A stretch of 64,000 bases of DNA from Liolophura sinensis (lineage: Eukaryota; Mollusca; Polyplacophora; Chitonida; Chitonidae): NCBI RefSeq assembly GCF_032854445.1, contig NC_088297.1, forward strand, positions 1,963,403 through 2,027,402, in the 5' to 3' direction. Shown piece by piece: positions 20,956-33,561 of this stretch; within the stretch, counting starts at the first letter, position 1; every line of letters starts with the position of its first letter. The notes under the pieces were generated by a model that did not search any database, had not been told where the DNA came from, and worked only from the letters and a program-made list of their open reading frames with translations. A program made the position numbers and the translations under genes.

Positions 20956-23900
20956 CATGTATCAAAAAATAACTTGAGCTTTTTTGTACCAACCATCAAT
21001 GAATAGTTTTGCCCACAGCAGAACAAATGCTAGAAGTGGGGCATGGATATAGCATACAGCTCCGTGTATCAAAAACGAGTACATTAAAACGGCAAAAAGA
21101 CCTAGAAGCAAATGGCAAAGACTGGAGATCAAATTTACACAGCCATGCATAGAATCCGCACTTTACCTTCAAAGGTGCCATATTTCTTAATGTCTGCATA
21201 ATAAAGAATTATGAAATTTCATTCCTTTCTCGGTTAAAAACTCCACCCATCATTTTCCGAAAGAACATTTCTTAACGTCGTGTATATCCCCCAACTATCC
21301 ACGGGTAAACTAGTATGAACTATACATACCAAACTGCATTCCTTACACGTCTGCAAATTTAGCCCAATACAAATTGAATTTCATAGCATTCCAGCCTTTA
21401 CGTGTCGTTTCCCACCAAAATGGAAGTGCATTTAAAAAGTAAATCTTGATTAAATTAAAGAATAAGGCAGAGTTATACTATTTTAGATATCGAGAAACAT
21501 ATGTGCACTTAATAATAACTAGTAATAATTTCATTAAAATAAATATTAGTCATGAAAAACTTCTACCATAGCACTTAGTCATTATTATGCTCAATGGTAA
21601 AGAATTACAAGTTCATCAAAATATTTGATATAAATATAGGAATGTATTTTATAACAAGTTTAAAAGAAACACAATAACAGATATCATGAACAAAGAATGG
21701 TTAAAAGTTAGCACTGACGTGGACGCGTGGGGATCACCTTACCAATGCATACGCTATTAGAAGAAAAACATCTGGCTGTCTGATGGACAGACAGTGATCC
21801 TTGCAGCACATAGACCCATGTCTAAAATTACAATGATAGCACATGAAATCCATACCATAAATTTGGGAGTAAAAAAATTAGTACATAAGATATTTGAAAA
21901 AAAATTGGTTCATAAAATAGTATCAGGAAAACTTCTGGTGAACACACAGTGGGAGTACCCAATTCCTCAACCTCTTCGCATTAAAAGAGCAACATTGACA
22001 GCAACGTATGCACATTTATAATTAGATTTTGAAGATAAAACTAAACGGTGGTGTTGGCAAACTTCAGGCCTTCACAAAAAGTACAATTTTATCTGTCAAC
22101 ACAGAATAATGCCTTCAGAAAATGCTTGAATGAATACCCTGTAAACATGCGAAAAAGTTGAGGAAGTACAGTAATAGAACAAAACATCTAGCTTAGAATT
22201 TAAGGACATGGCATTCAATGTAGCAGAAGATCCTAACCGCCATGATATACGCCCGTACATAGGAGAACAGGTAACAGACAGATCTACATGGACAAAGTAT
22301 CTCGAGTACACATTTGCAATAATATTTGCAGCTAAAACAGAACTTTTTAAGTACGCGTACATAAATAAAATAGAATCAATATAAGAAAATACACGCCATA
22401 TTATATAAGTATCTAGTGATCATGGTTGGTGCAAATTTTCTGTACTGTCCATCTAAAAAATTTTCATTGACGTCCACAATTCTCGTATCAAGTACAAAAA
22501 TTTTCTAATACGCGTGTGACTTTCTGTTGGAATGAAAAAGACATAATGATATTTAATTTACGACATTACGGATATGTGGGTGTTTATTATACACAAAACT
22601 AATCAATTCTCTCTTGCAACAGTCAAAATGTGTAACATTTGCTCTCATAACCATCTATATCAATGTGGACCCGTCAAAGACCCAGCATCATGACCGTGAC
22701 GTCATTTTATTGACGTCAAATGTTCCTTTCCCGGCTCATCATGATGACGTCACATATATAGACAGTACGACGTTACAATAGACACTGATATACTGTAATG
22801 GCGTAGATGTTACGCGACAATTCATTCTTGAAGTAACAATGGCTCGAAGTCCTGCTTCACACTAGTGCCACCCCAAAGGATTGCAAAATAGACCGCCTTC
22901 CAATTACAGAGGGAACTCAGAGGTATGAGTAGGTGAACAACAGTGCCTCAAATAAGAAACAAGAACAACAATCACATACTTCAACAAAACAACTCCTTGC
23001 CTTTCATGTGATGTGTAAAATATTAAAAACTCTCCATTTACAAAGGAAAACAAATTATTTAAAATTATCACTGACCACTTTATAAAATTAAAATGCGTCT
23101 CTGATGGAATGAAAATATAATGTTTTAAACATCAGTCGTCGTCTTTTCATAAAAGGGTTAATTATTATCATTTCAATTTAAGACTGATAATCTTTTTCCA
23201 TTTTATGGACAAATTATGGCGGACAAAAGAAAGGAATGTACAGGTATTATTGTATTAAACATATAATTATTGCAGTAAAATTTAAAATATATCCCTTTGC
23301 CGATAAGGGCTCAGCATCCAGAACGATGGTAGATCTAGGTGTTAAAAAGAATAATTACATAGTTGACTTCAATAGAATCCATAAGATCTGCTTTGTTTTG
23401 GTGATTTCTATTTCTCCAATGCATAGATTTCCGTATTTACATGAGAGAACAATGCTTCAATGCTTGTTTATCCTATTCTATATGAATTAAGACACTGTCA
23501 TATATGTACCCAAGGCCATGCTAACGGTTGTAATTCGGTTTGATTTGTCAAATCAATTCATCGAACTGCGACATGTCCAACGAAAGCAGGACAAACTACA
23601 AGCATTTGGTAAGCCCTTTGCATACAATGTGTTTTCTCAAATTCTACAAATGTGCGAAACAATGCATTTCCTCTTTTCGTTTGGCAAATGGAATTCGACA
23701 TGGCAAGTCATGCCGTGTGAGCGAGGATTTTAACAACAATAACAAAGACTATATTTTTTCAACTCAAAATGTGACTGTACATGACTATATATGTAAGCCT
23801 ATGTGTACAAAAATAAAAACTTTTTAACAAATACGAGCTCAGGAAGACTTGAAAGTAGCACACTTGCCCGTCTGACTCCTATACATTGTACCACAGGTAT

Positions 23901-25286
23901 ATCCATGCAGAAGTAGCACCACAAATGGTCGTTTCTAAACCTTAATATGCAAATCTTACTATTATAAACAGAAAAACAGCTCTCCTTCGAAAGATTTAAA
24001 TATAAACGATCAAGTAGTCTTAACATTTCGTGCATATAAGGCCAAGAAGACAAAAGGTGATTTTCCTTTACACAAAACATGAAAAAAATTTAGAAAATGA
24101 AAAAAAATTACTACTTCAGTGAATTATCTAAATTTTGAAGTAGTCTTAATGGTTATTCACACCCAGCCTTTCAGCCTTATTTATACATAAACATAATATA
24201 CGTTCTTGTACAGTATATATCCGTGTACAAAGGTGAAAGAATATTTACTATCATGAAAACCTCAGCTTTTACGTCATCAGGCCTTAAATAATTTGATGCA
24301 ATCCAATATAATATCCTGAGTAACATTCACAAAATTTTAGTCGAGGTTTTTAATGAGCTGTGATGAGCAGATAATGTAAACTGGCCTAGCTAGATATCAC
24401 AAGGTTTGATCATTATGAACTGTTACAATGTGCAGATATGTAGTGTACATACAACGTTACAGAGAGTCATGGAATGGCTGTGGTTCAATATATAGATATA
24501 CTGGACACTGGAAGAATCAGCATAGACATTGTCATTTCTACAGGTCATATCAGAAGAAAAAAAGTCAACATCTTTACAAACTGTCATCACAGAATTATTA
24601 CACGCAGTGAATCTTTGATAAAGAAAGGGGTATTTTAAGATACATATACAAAAAAAAAGATGAGGAAACAGGTACAGTGAACTGTAAATGAAAAACCACT
24701 TATTAGTCAGTAACACTGTTACTTCTTTCTAGCATTTTACATGCTTCAGTTATCAGTCAATGAACAAAATAATTAACCACCAACAAGGCAGTGAATAAAG
24801 CACTTACATCAGTGGTGCAATGATGTAATTATGTTTTTTATGCATATTCAAGGAAATAAAACCGGGGCAAGCACCTTCCGTCCTACCCCAACAATTTTTA
24901 CTCGCAAAAAATCTCCTGCAACCAGCAAAACAAATTTCCTCATACAAAACGATTACATGTAAGTAACTAGAAAAACCTTTGCGCCGATTTTAAACGTTTT
25001 TCTTTGGCTAACCAGCATCCCAGATCGGCTTTTATGAACCTTTCGTGAAATGAAGTTTATGTAATACCATCCTCACAAGACTTTAAGCCAAAATAAATCT
25101 TAACTTAACGTTAGTCCATTTTTCATTTTTTGTTTTCAGTGTATAACATAACAGGTAGATGTATTGTTTTAGTCTTAGACACCAATACTTTTCTGATTGA
25201 ATTTGTCCTCAGCGCCTCCTCTTTCGTTTCGATATTTCATCATCTGAGCCAAGACAGACGCTTGTAGGATTAATGAAAAGTACGGA
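20956..25286. other. 3' flank / possible long 3' UTR of the zinc-finger gene
   Basis: This is 4.3 kb of AT-rich sequence downstream (in gene sense) of the BTB-zinc-finger stop codon. I find no convincing exons. It may include a long 3' UTR, but I cannot place a poly-A site with confidence. It also holds the triple CRE cluster at 22.7 kb. Confidence 0.4.
22697..22760. promoter_or_regulatory. three perfect CRE palindromes next to a TATA-like run
   Basis: TGACGTCA occurs at 22697-22704, 22711-22718 and 22745-22752. A TATATA run follows at 22755-22760. CREs bind CREB/ATF bZIP factors. Three exact 8-mers in 56 bp is far more than expected by chance in AT-rich DNA. No gene start was recognised nearby, so it could be a distal element or an unannotated promoter. 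Confidence 0.5.
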
Positions 25287-26866
25287 TTACTGTATTGGGT
25301 ATGGCAGGTTTGTGACTCCATTTTGTGCCACCGTCAAACTTGCATTCACAGGACTGATGACCAAAGGGTTCGGCTGCATCGAATATACTTTCTGTTCTGG
25401 AAGCATTGTTTTACCTCCCTCAAAACTGGCTTGGCAACGATACGCTTCTGTAGTCCTATCACTGTCAAGATTTGATCCGTCCACTGACATAAAACGGTTG
25501 TCGTTGAACTGTTTTCGGTTTGGAACAATATTGTTGTTGTTGTTTTCTGGTCCACAAGAGGTAGTGCTATTTGAGAAGTCGTTCACCATCGCTAGGTTTG
25601 TTGTCTGGTTGCTAACACAGAGCATGTCTGGTAGGTTTGAAAGGTAAGGCTGACTAGGCACAGGACCCCTGCCAGTTTTAAAGCTGTCATAAACCAATCT
25701 CTCATCTCTGGACTCCACATTCACATTACCCGCGCCCAAGATTTCAGAACTACTTGTATCAGAGCTCTGCTTTTCGTGCGCCTCCATCTTGACCTGTTTT
25801 CTTTTAGATGTTTTTGTTTTTGCACTGCCCTTCTTCTGGTGGAAGCGCATGTGGCGCTCCAGCTCGTAGCGTCTGACAAAGTCCTTACCGCAGAGGTTAC
25901 AACCGTGCGGTTTCTCCCGGGTATGGATGGTCTTGATGTGGCGCTGTAGATGGTCATTCCTACCAAAGCCTTTGCCGCAGAGGTCGCAGGAGAAGGGCTT
26001 CTCACCCGAGTGGGTGCTGACATGCCTCTTCAGATGAATATTCTTTGTGAAGGACTGACCACAGATGTTGCATGTGAAGGGCTTCTCACCTGTATGGCTT
26101 CGTACATGCACCTTCAGCACGCAGTAGTTGCGGAAGCCTTTATTGCAGTAGACACAGACATACGGCCGCTCTCCAGTGTGGATACGCATATGGATCTGCA
26201 AATTCGCCTTGGTTCGGCTCTGCTTGTCACAAAACGGACAGCAGAAGTAAACAACCGTGGCATGGTGCACAAGGTGTCGCAGATGCTTAACCTTGTCATG
26301 GAACAGCTTCTGGCATACCTGGCACTGGAGGGGCATGTCTCCATAACCATGGTGCTGGGCGCAGTGGCTGTACATCTGGCTCTCCTTCTGCATCTGCTCC
26401 CCGCAAATCTTGCAGCAGTACTGCTTCTCTCCCTTGTAGTTACTAAGGAAAGTCTCTGAGGATGAGGATTGGAGATAACTGGCCACAGGCGAGTCTGGGT
26501 GCTCTGGGCTGCTCGGGGTCACTGATGGGGTCACTGATGGGGTGCTAGCCTGCTCAGGTGCCGGCGAATACCCTTCCATGTGGCCTAGGCAATGGTTTGT
26601 CATCTCTATGTCGCTATGATAATGCTTGTTGCAGATCTGGCAAATGATATCTATATCAGGAGGTTCTGGAGGTTTAGCCTTCCTGTTTGAAGGATCTTTC
26701 TGGAACTCTGGGGTTGCTGGGGTCAGGCAGAGCTCCGTCTGGGGTCCCTCATGCCACTCAGACATGTGACTTTGAAGGACTTGTTGGGACGGCAGCAGAA
26801 GTGAGCACACAGAGCACTGAGGGTAATCTCTCTTGTCCACATTTAACGGAATGTCCCCTGACGTTT
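25287..26866 (-). CDS. BTB-BACK-C2H2 zinc-finger protein, last coding exon (zinc fingers)
   Basis: The acceptor is ACAG at 26870-26867 and the stop ends at 25287. The exon encodes 525 residues with nine C2H2-type fingers in order: CSVCSLLLPSQQ..H..H, CQICNKHYHSD.., CCKICGEQM.., CQVCQKLFHD.., CCPFCDKQS.., CVYCNKGF.., CNICGQSF.., CDLCGKGF.. and CNLCGKDF... The last five are joined by TGEKP-like linkers (TGERPYV, TGEKPFT, SGEKPFS, REKPHG), the hallmark of DNA-binding arrays. The first four are widely spaced and atypical. A Lys-rich patch (KTKTSKRKQVKME, a possible nuclear signal) follows, then a 130-residue disordered tail. The open frame upstream of 26866 is intron. With exons at 27470-27545, 29152-29271 and 31871-32368 it forms one protein of about 757 aa, probably a nuclear transcription regulator of the ZBTB type. 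Confidence 0.93.
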
Positions 26867-27002
26867 CTGTCCGCAAAAACAACAGAGAAATAACGTATGC
26901 AGCATTAATGTAACAAACAACAACTAAATTCCACATACAGAGCACTTCGTCGAGATTTAATAATTTGATTTCTGACATTGAAACAACCCCTTCTGTTAAG
27001 CT

Positions 27003-27095
27003 TCCGGCTTAAGTGAGACTTGAACTCACAACTTTATACAGCATGCAGAGTGTCTACTATCACACTGCAGCCTGAGCTATCTGGCCAGAGAGGAA
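27003..27095 (-). other. tRNA-like sequence, probably a SINE head or tRNA relic
   Basis: On the minus strand, AGATAGCTCAGGCTGC resembles Pol III box A and GAGTTCAAGTCTCAC resembles box B with paired T-stem arms. The spacing is long (about 60 nt between boxes), and a proper cloverleaf with a matching acceptor stem is not evident. It lies in an intron of the zinc-finger gene. Confidence 0.4.
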
Positions 27096-27469
27096 CACCT
27101 GGCTTCTTAAGAGTCCCTGTACATGCAGTCCCATCAACTATTCACACACACACATCTAGATGCATTTTTGATCCTTAATGATCAGTCAGTGCTTCAAAGG
27201 CAACTGCGATCATTTTCAGGGAAGGTATCAATATTTTTCGCCTTTTTATATCCAATAAATACAAATTAAACAGTAACTGTTATTTGATTGCGATTGACAC
27301 ACATGTTGTTCACCACATGCCTGAAACAATAACATGTTATGACTATCTCTGTTAGAGACTGCAATTAACAGTTTTTTGACAGATAGTACATTTCTTAGAA
27401 TCCATAACATATAACAGGTTACACACAGACATACAAGTGATCATGCCAAGTGGAGCTTGATGAACTTAC

Positions 27470-27545
27470 TCTGGACATCGGATGAATAACTTGGAATGTT
27501 GTCCCTCTGCACTAACTTCTGAACACAAGGAAGTCTTCTTGAGAT
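27470..27545 (-). CDS. BTB-BACK-zinc-finger gene, third coding exon
   Basis: This 76-bp exon has acceptor TGTAG at 27550-27546 and donor GTAAGT at 27469-27464. It encodes RRLPCVQKLVQRDNIPSYSS and flanking residues, the end of the BACK region. It enters in phase 0 from the exon at 29152 and leaves with one base that completes a Lys codon with the zinc-finger exon. The frames on both sides fit, which is the main evidence for this small exon. Confidence 0.75.
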
Positions 27546-29151
27546 CTACAACATAATCCGAGAAAAGTACAGGTAAGACTATGCCTGAAATCATATATTA
27601 TTGCATAATTCACACAGCTATTACTGCTTTTCTGATATGTATCCGTGATATACTTTTATGTACCCTAATTCTCCAACCTTTTTCAACCACTTCAATCACC
27701 ACAGCAACAAATTTTTTTAAACATTTTGAGAGAACTAGGAGGTGTAGGCAAATAATTTGCACAGTTTCATGATGCTTGCATCTTTAGTGACACAAATAAG
27801 TGTCACTTTCATATTAACTGTATGCATATATTCCACTCAAAAGGTGATTTAGAGATTGAAAATTAGCTTCCGAGATCAAAAACGTTGAAGATTTACAGGA
27901 CATTAGGCCAGATGGGAAAAATCTCTTGCTTCCTGTTCTCCGTAAAAAAATAGAGAAGGTAGGTACACGTACAAAATTTAGGAGAATCACGAGGGAACAA
28001 GAGTTTTCCGCCTTTTTCACTTTTGCCTGACATGACATTACGCAATAAAAAATGGCATCATCTGTCCATGACATATGGAAACAAATGACACTGCACTTCC
28101 AAAAGTGCTCTTCCCAAAGATTCACATTTTTATGGGCTTTTTCGTTATCAGGGGTTAAACCGTGTTATTCGTCTTCAATCATTCTTAGCCATGGAGAGAG
28201 CTCTGTTCCAAGGCTGTTTCCTTCATAGCCTCTGAATATTTCCAAGTAGTTTGGAAATACGTCATAATTTAGGTCCAGAGGATTGTCAGGTAACAGGGTT
28301 TACTGCTAGTTTTGTATATATGCATCTGTTTTCTCCATACATACAATAATCTTCAGCAATGCAAGTAAACACAATTCAATTCATATCTATCTCTGGCTTC
28401 ATTAACAAAAAAAAAAAGTGTGCAAACCCTAAGCCCAACTCAAACATTTGCTTTACATTGATTTTAATATGCACACAATACACTAAGTTGCAGATTATAT
28501 AAAGTATATTAACTATTATGCACAAAATGAATCAATGATGGAAAATCCCCCTTCGTGCTACTGTGTTCTATGTATGAGAAAACCGTGAGTTCATTACATG
28601 TAGTACTTTATAAGATACCACCCCAAACATTTTGTTCTATGTATGAGAAAACCGTGAGTTCATTACATGTAGTACTCTATAAGATACCACCCCAAACATT
28701 TTGTTTTATGTATGAGAAAACCGTGAGTTCATTACATGAAGTACTTTATAAGATACCACCCAGACCGTTCTTTGGTCCTTCTCCGTCCCTCCCAATAGAT
28801 CCCTGTACAGCCTTACACCCACACACATGGAACACCCACCATACTAATACAGACTGCTCTCTGCTCCTTCTCCCTCCCTCCCCACAGATCCCTGTACAGC
28901 CTTACACCCACACACATGGAACACCCACCATACTAATACAGACTGCTCTCTGCTCCTTCTCCTTTCCCACCCCCACAGATCCCTGTAGAGCCTTACACCC
29001 ACACACATGGAACACCCACCATACTAATACAGACTGCTCTCTGCTCCTTCTCCCTTCCCACCCCACAGATCCCTGTAGAGCCTTACACCCACACACATGG
29101 AACACCCACCATACTAATACAGACTGCTCTCTGCTCCTTCTCTCTTCCCAC
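27546..29151 (-). other. intron of the zinc-finger gene with two tandem repeats
   Basis: Apart from the two minisatellites at 28565-28770 and 28796-29151, I recognise nothing in the 27.6-28.5 kb part. Confidence 0.6.
28565..28770. repeat. three tandem copies of a 69-bp unit
   Basis: The units start GTTCTATGTATGAGAAAACC at 28565, 28634 and 28703 and are almost identical, so the duplication is recent. A plus-strand ORF across them is repeat translation. Confidence 0.95.
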
Positions 29152-29160
29152 CCATCTCTG
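28796..29160. repeat. ~90-bp minisatellite reaching across a splice donor
   Basis: Copies of a unit containing CCCTGTACAGCCTTACACCC, ACACACATGGAACACCCACC and ATACTAATACAGACTGCTCT start near 28801, 28890, 28981 and 29071 (periods of 89-91 bp). The right end meets the 3' end of the BACK exon at about 29152. The unit begins with sequence related to the exon end and donor (minus strand GCTGTACAGRGAT then GTGGG). Confidence 0.9.
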
Positions 29161-29271
29161 TACAGCTTCAGACACAGAGTTTTCAGTCACCAATCGCTGG
29201 GAAAGACACTGGGACAAGAACACAATCAAATTCTCTGCAGAGACCCCTAAAAAGTCTTCACTGGATAGAAT
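29152..29271 (-). CDS. BTB-BACK-zinc-finger gene, second coding exon (BACK)
   Basis: This 120-bp exon has acceptor TTTCAG at 29277-29272 and donor GTGGGA at 29151-29146, phase 0 at both ends. It encodes 40 residues including SSEDFLGVSAENLIVFLSQ and VTENSVSEAVQRW, a good match to the BACK-domain pattern (a helix with L-x-L-S-x-E, then E-x-x-V-x-E-A-V-x-x-W). BACK follows BTB in kelch-like and some ZBTB proteins. The donor is not strong (TGG|GTGGGA). Confidence 0.85.
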
Positions 29272-31870
29272 CTGAAAGAAACAACAAAGTTCCAATGAAG
29301 AGATTCAGTAATGACAAATGATGACCTTTCCTGTTGGCCAAAATGTTTGGTTATTCGTGGAGCTCACGTCATCAAAAGGACGAGTTTCCTTTTGAACAAT
29401 CATAACTTTCCTCACATAAATAATTGAAATAACTGTTGAATTTTATCCACTTCAATGTTTTTTTATGATGATCAGGGCCATACCTTAAGCCGTTTAAGTT
29501 CTAGAAAACGTTTGGGCCCCCCAAACTGTTTGGCACCTACACTCCATGTAATCAAGCTGTATTAAAACTAACAAGTACACATGTACATGTAAATACTGAA
29601 TAATTTACCAATGAAAAGTTAAGTTTTCATACAAATTTTTTTTCATTCATAGACTCAGAGGCTACAAGAAACCGTCATTTTCTTGTGTTTCATAAAATTT
29701 GAGCACGCTGTCTTTTATTTGTACACCTTTAAAGTTTGGGGTCAGAACCTTCAAATTCTTTTTCTGGATACGGCCCTGACATTACACATGCAATCTTAAA
29801 CATTTAATACCATACCTTTAAATCAGACTGCTTGTCCTTTTTTTTTTGTCACTTTTTGTTACATTCATTGAAATATGTATTCAGTTGATCAAGAAATGAA
29901 AAAATTTGCTTGCTTCCAGATTTTTCAACATATGTACACATTGTACACCACTTCTAAAATCATGAAAAAAAATCTCAAATTTTCCAGTTTTAAAATTCAA
30001 AAGATTATATGGGGATACAATACTCACGCAAGACAGAAAGATTAACACCATTCATATGATGCAGAGGTTTGTTACACCTCTACACCTTACCCTGCTGACT
30101 GAGCAAAGTAAAATCTAGAGATGTCCCAGTAACAAAACATAGATACACCGACAGTATCAATTCCTTGAGCTCGCATATGTGGTCGTGAGTATCCCCCAGA
30201 CTATGCCCGGTTTCCTCCTACCATAATGTTGGCCGCTGTCGTATAAGTGAAATATTCTTGAGTACGACGTAAAACACGAATCAAATAAGTAACAAAACTG
30301 GAAAAGGCAAATACTATGACTAATTTTTGTCTTCTCTGTTCGAAATCGACCTATGCTTTACAAGGACAGAATTAAGCTGTCTTAGGTGCTGTAAAGCAGC
30401 TCAGTAAGTCCATCGAGTGGTTAAGGTTTTGGCATCATATCTTCTAAAGGAGAGGAAAATATAAAAGTGATGCAAATATCAGATGAAAGAACGTAAAAAG
30501 TTATTTGCAAATATGGTGTTTTCAAAAGTAGCATTTTTTTTTTCGATTTTTTCTCTCAAATCACAAATCAAATAAATAAGCTAGCACATGAAAGTTTCTT
30601 ATTGAGAAGTCCTATTAAAGGGAGACAACTCCTGCAGAAACTCTTTTGAGTCTCCGGACACATCATCTGTCCTTACTGCCCTACCCACATGCATCTCCCT
30701 GGCAGATATGAAAAAGTACATCACTTAAGTCTGTGCTGTATGAAGCCTGAGAAAACGAAAGCAACATTTAACAAATTAAAAAGCTACATGTAATCATGTA
30801 TAAGCTCTTATGACACATGGTGCTCCAATAAAGGTATTTTGTACATGTAAGCTTTAAAAATTAGCTTGTTTCATTTTCAAAAGATCAGAAGGACAATGAC
30901 TGATGATAATGCCTGGGCACAGTGTACGGTTCCATAAAACCATTGTGAAGTCACAGCCTTTCGTGATACATGTAACAGAGTCGTCAGATTTCAGGCAACT
31001 ATTAAGGCCTCCGTGTACCACATAAGGTCAAGTAAAGTGCGCAAGAATTTAGACTAAAACTGTCGACCTCTATCATGAAAAGAGACAGTAAATGTATCTT
31101 TTAAAGGTGGAGAAAACATCAAAATTTACATAAAGTGCAGAGAAAAGAGTGCAAAAGGTTAGTTGAAAATGTGGTTTTCAAAATTTTTTTTCCATTTTTT
31201 TTTAAGACAAAAAAAGGAAACTTGGAAATTACATTTACGAGGTCGGTAAATGTGATAACTACTTAGCATACATTCCCTTTCTGTAATTATGTTATAAATG
31301 ATGATGAAACACATATTTAATAACTATAATTGAACTAGAATTTGTTTCTTGCAGCTACCAAATGTGTTCAACCTGGATTTTGATCGTATTTATATTTTTA
31401 ATATTAATCATAAATATGATCGTAAGTCAGATTACATGCATATGTTCGGATATATATATAAACAACACATTTACACTGAAGTAAATTTATTATTAAATTA
31501 TTATTAATTATTATTAAATGTATCACATTCTTATTTAGAACATTTTTATGCAAAGACAATATATGTCAAGAGGAGGTCCCAACTACCCACCAAACAAAAA
31601 CACTCCAAATACCCTTTTTCTCCTGAAAGAAACAAAATCTAAATAAAAATGTTAAAAACCATATGTTCAAATCCTTTAAAAAGCAAATAAATTTTCATGC
31701 TCTTTTATCTGATTTTGGCATCATTTTTTATGTTTTTTTAATGTTTTATACATCTTTCCAAACTCCAAGCATGCATTAACCAAGAACAACTGGTGCACAA
31801 CTCTGGGCATGTTGAGAACATATACCTTTTACATGTTTTACTGTAACAGTATATAGATGATATCACTCAC
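29272..31870 (-). other. intron of the zinc-finger gene
   Basis: This is AT-rich. It contains one SINE A fragment at 30180-30293 and poly-T/poly-A runs. No other exon is recognised. Confidence 0.6.
30180..30293 (+). repeat. SINE family A, 5'-truncated copy
   Basis: Body and tail only (GACTATGCCCGGTTTCCTCC ... GACGTAAAACACGAATCAAA), in an intron of the minus-strand gene. Confidence 0.85.
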
Positions 31871-32368
31871 CCTGTCAAAGTTGTTTTGGATGTAGGCATC
31901 ACAGAGATGCATCAACTCCTCACAGTGACAAGAAGATGACATCAGCCTCATTCTGACACAGTTTGACAGAGTCAGCCTCCCTTTGAGAAAATCACAGCAG
32001 ACATTTTGTACCTCCTCAAGCTGAAGAAGGCTGGCTGCAGGGAGAAGACTCCAGACATTCTCATCATCAATCACAAGGTGGGAAGTGTAACAGTAATCTA
32101 TGGCGTTCTCAGCGGCGCAGGCGTCAATCCCAGAAAGCGGCACCTCTATGGGGTGATTCCCTAGAGGTTGGGAGCTGTGACAAGGGCCCTCAAACAGCCC
32201 ATGGAAGTAAGGGCTGCATGCGGACAGGATGAGCCTGTGGGCGGGGATACAGCGTCCATTTACAACCAAGACCACGTCACACAGCTCTTTGTTCTTCCTG
32301 AGCTCTGTGATCGCGTCTATAACGTGACTCGCGTGACTGTCGGACACATAGTTCCAGGGGTTTTCCAT
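31871..32368 (-). CDS. BTB-BACK-C2H2 zinc-finger protein, first coding exon (BTB/POZ)
   Basis: The ATG is at 32368-32366. Upstream in the same frame are TAG and TAA stops back to a splice acceptor at about 32424, so this is the true start and the exon begins with a short 5' UTR. The donor is GTGAGT (31870-31865). It encodes 166 residues with a BTB/POZ domain (about residues 15-130): ELCDVVLVVNGRCIPAHRLI, LSACSPYFHGLF, and IDYCYTSHLVIDDENVWSLL. The BACK N-terminus follows (VCCDFLKGRL, LMHLCDAYIQNNF). BTB domains dimerise and recruit corepressors or cullin-3. With zinc fingers in the last exon, a transcription-factor role is likelier. I do not assign a specific ZBTB orthologue. Confidence 0.93.
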
Positions 32369-32963
32369 GCCACATCGGAGCAGAAATTAATGCCCAACCT
32401 CAATCAGCTATGCCTATCTGCTCCTAGAAATAGGAGAAAAAAAAAACAAATTTATTTATTTACCTACATTCTATTTACTAATTTATTTATTTATTATTTC
32501 ATCTACTAAAGAACATTGGATTTCAGCAGATGTGTACATATGTACTGTAGGTATTTCTGTATGAAAGTCCCAAGTCCTGGTTCTGAATGTATAGTACTAA
32601 CTGGACTTTTCAACACTCCAGATGCAGAAATTTATTCGAGCATTCAGATATACATCTTTTTTGGCGTTGTTATCAATGACAGATGCTTTGTAGACATGGT
32701 AAATATGTGAAGGAGGTCACTCTCTTATTAAATATATTGTATTCTTCTTGTATTCTTCCTAAATTCAAGATTTTCAAGAACCCTTAAAACAAAACTTTCC
32801 AAACCTCCCAAGGTCATTGAATCTACTGAACTGCAATAAACGGCCTGTTACGTAACTTTCAAGAAACTGTCCGAAACCTGTTATTATTTCACTTGTACTA
32901 AATTGTAAGATACGTACTCAAGAATTCCAGTTCAGCGCCTACAGTGAACCTCTCCCCTTTCCC

Positions 32964-33190
32964 AGAGGACAATTCTACGAATTCTTTTCTGACTTTTAGG
33001 TCAAAATTTGAAATAATATCTTAAAGCTTATCTTTGGGCTTTGGAAATTGAAATTTTTTCTCCATCATCAATGTTATCTTAGGATGAACATGTCTAGATT
33101 TTACAATTTCCAGTGTCAAACACTAAACATCGTAAAGAGCTTTTTAAATTTTGACTGAAGTCAGAAACGACTTTGAGGAATCGACCCCTG
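32964..33190. mobile_element. MITE-like inverted-repeat element, copy 1
   Basis: One end is ATTCTACGAATTCTTTTCTG and the other GACTTTGAGGAATCGACCCC, which are imperfect inverted copies. It shares CAAAATTTGAAATAATATCTTA and AAATTTTGACTGAAGTCAGA-like blocks with copies at 51.2 and 58.7 kb. No coding capacity. Confidence 0.65.
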
Positions 33191-33356
33191 ATTCTTAATT
33201 CTTGCCACCAAGGCCCAATAAACAATGGAAACCAGAGAGCCCAATTCTGTCTGAGGCTAAGATAATTTGAAAATATGCATGTCTTATGGTGACTTACAAG
33301 TAGCATATCCATGTAAATGTTCACCATAACTTGATTTGATTAGTGTTTTATGTTAT

Positions 33357-33561
33357 TTATTTATTTATTTGATTGGTGTTTTACGCCGTACTCAAGAATA
33401 TTTCACTTATACTACTGCGGCCAGCATTATGGTGGAAGGAAACTGGGCAGTGCCCAGGGGAAACCCACGACCATCCGCAGGTTGCTGCAAGACCTTCCCA
33501 TGTACGGCCGGAGAGGAAGCCAGCACGAGCTGGACTTGAACTCACAGCGACTGCATTGGTG
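33357..33561 (-). repeat. SINE family A, head truncated
   Basis: Reverse orientation; (TTTA)n tail at 33357-33370 and body to ACTGCATTGGTG at 33561. The tRNA-like head is missing. Confidence 0.9.

Noticed and set aside
25950-26459. 169-codon plus-strand ORF
   Set aside because: It is antisense to the C2H2 zinc-finger array; the repeated codon pattern of the fingers keeps the opposite frame open.
28555-29250. 231-codon plus-strand ORF
   Set aside because: It is a translation of two tandem repeats and of the antisense of the BACK exon.
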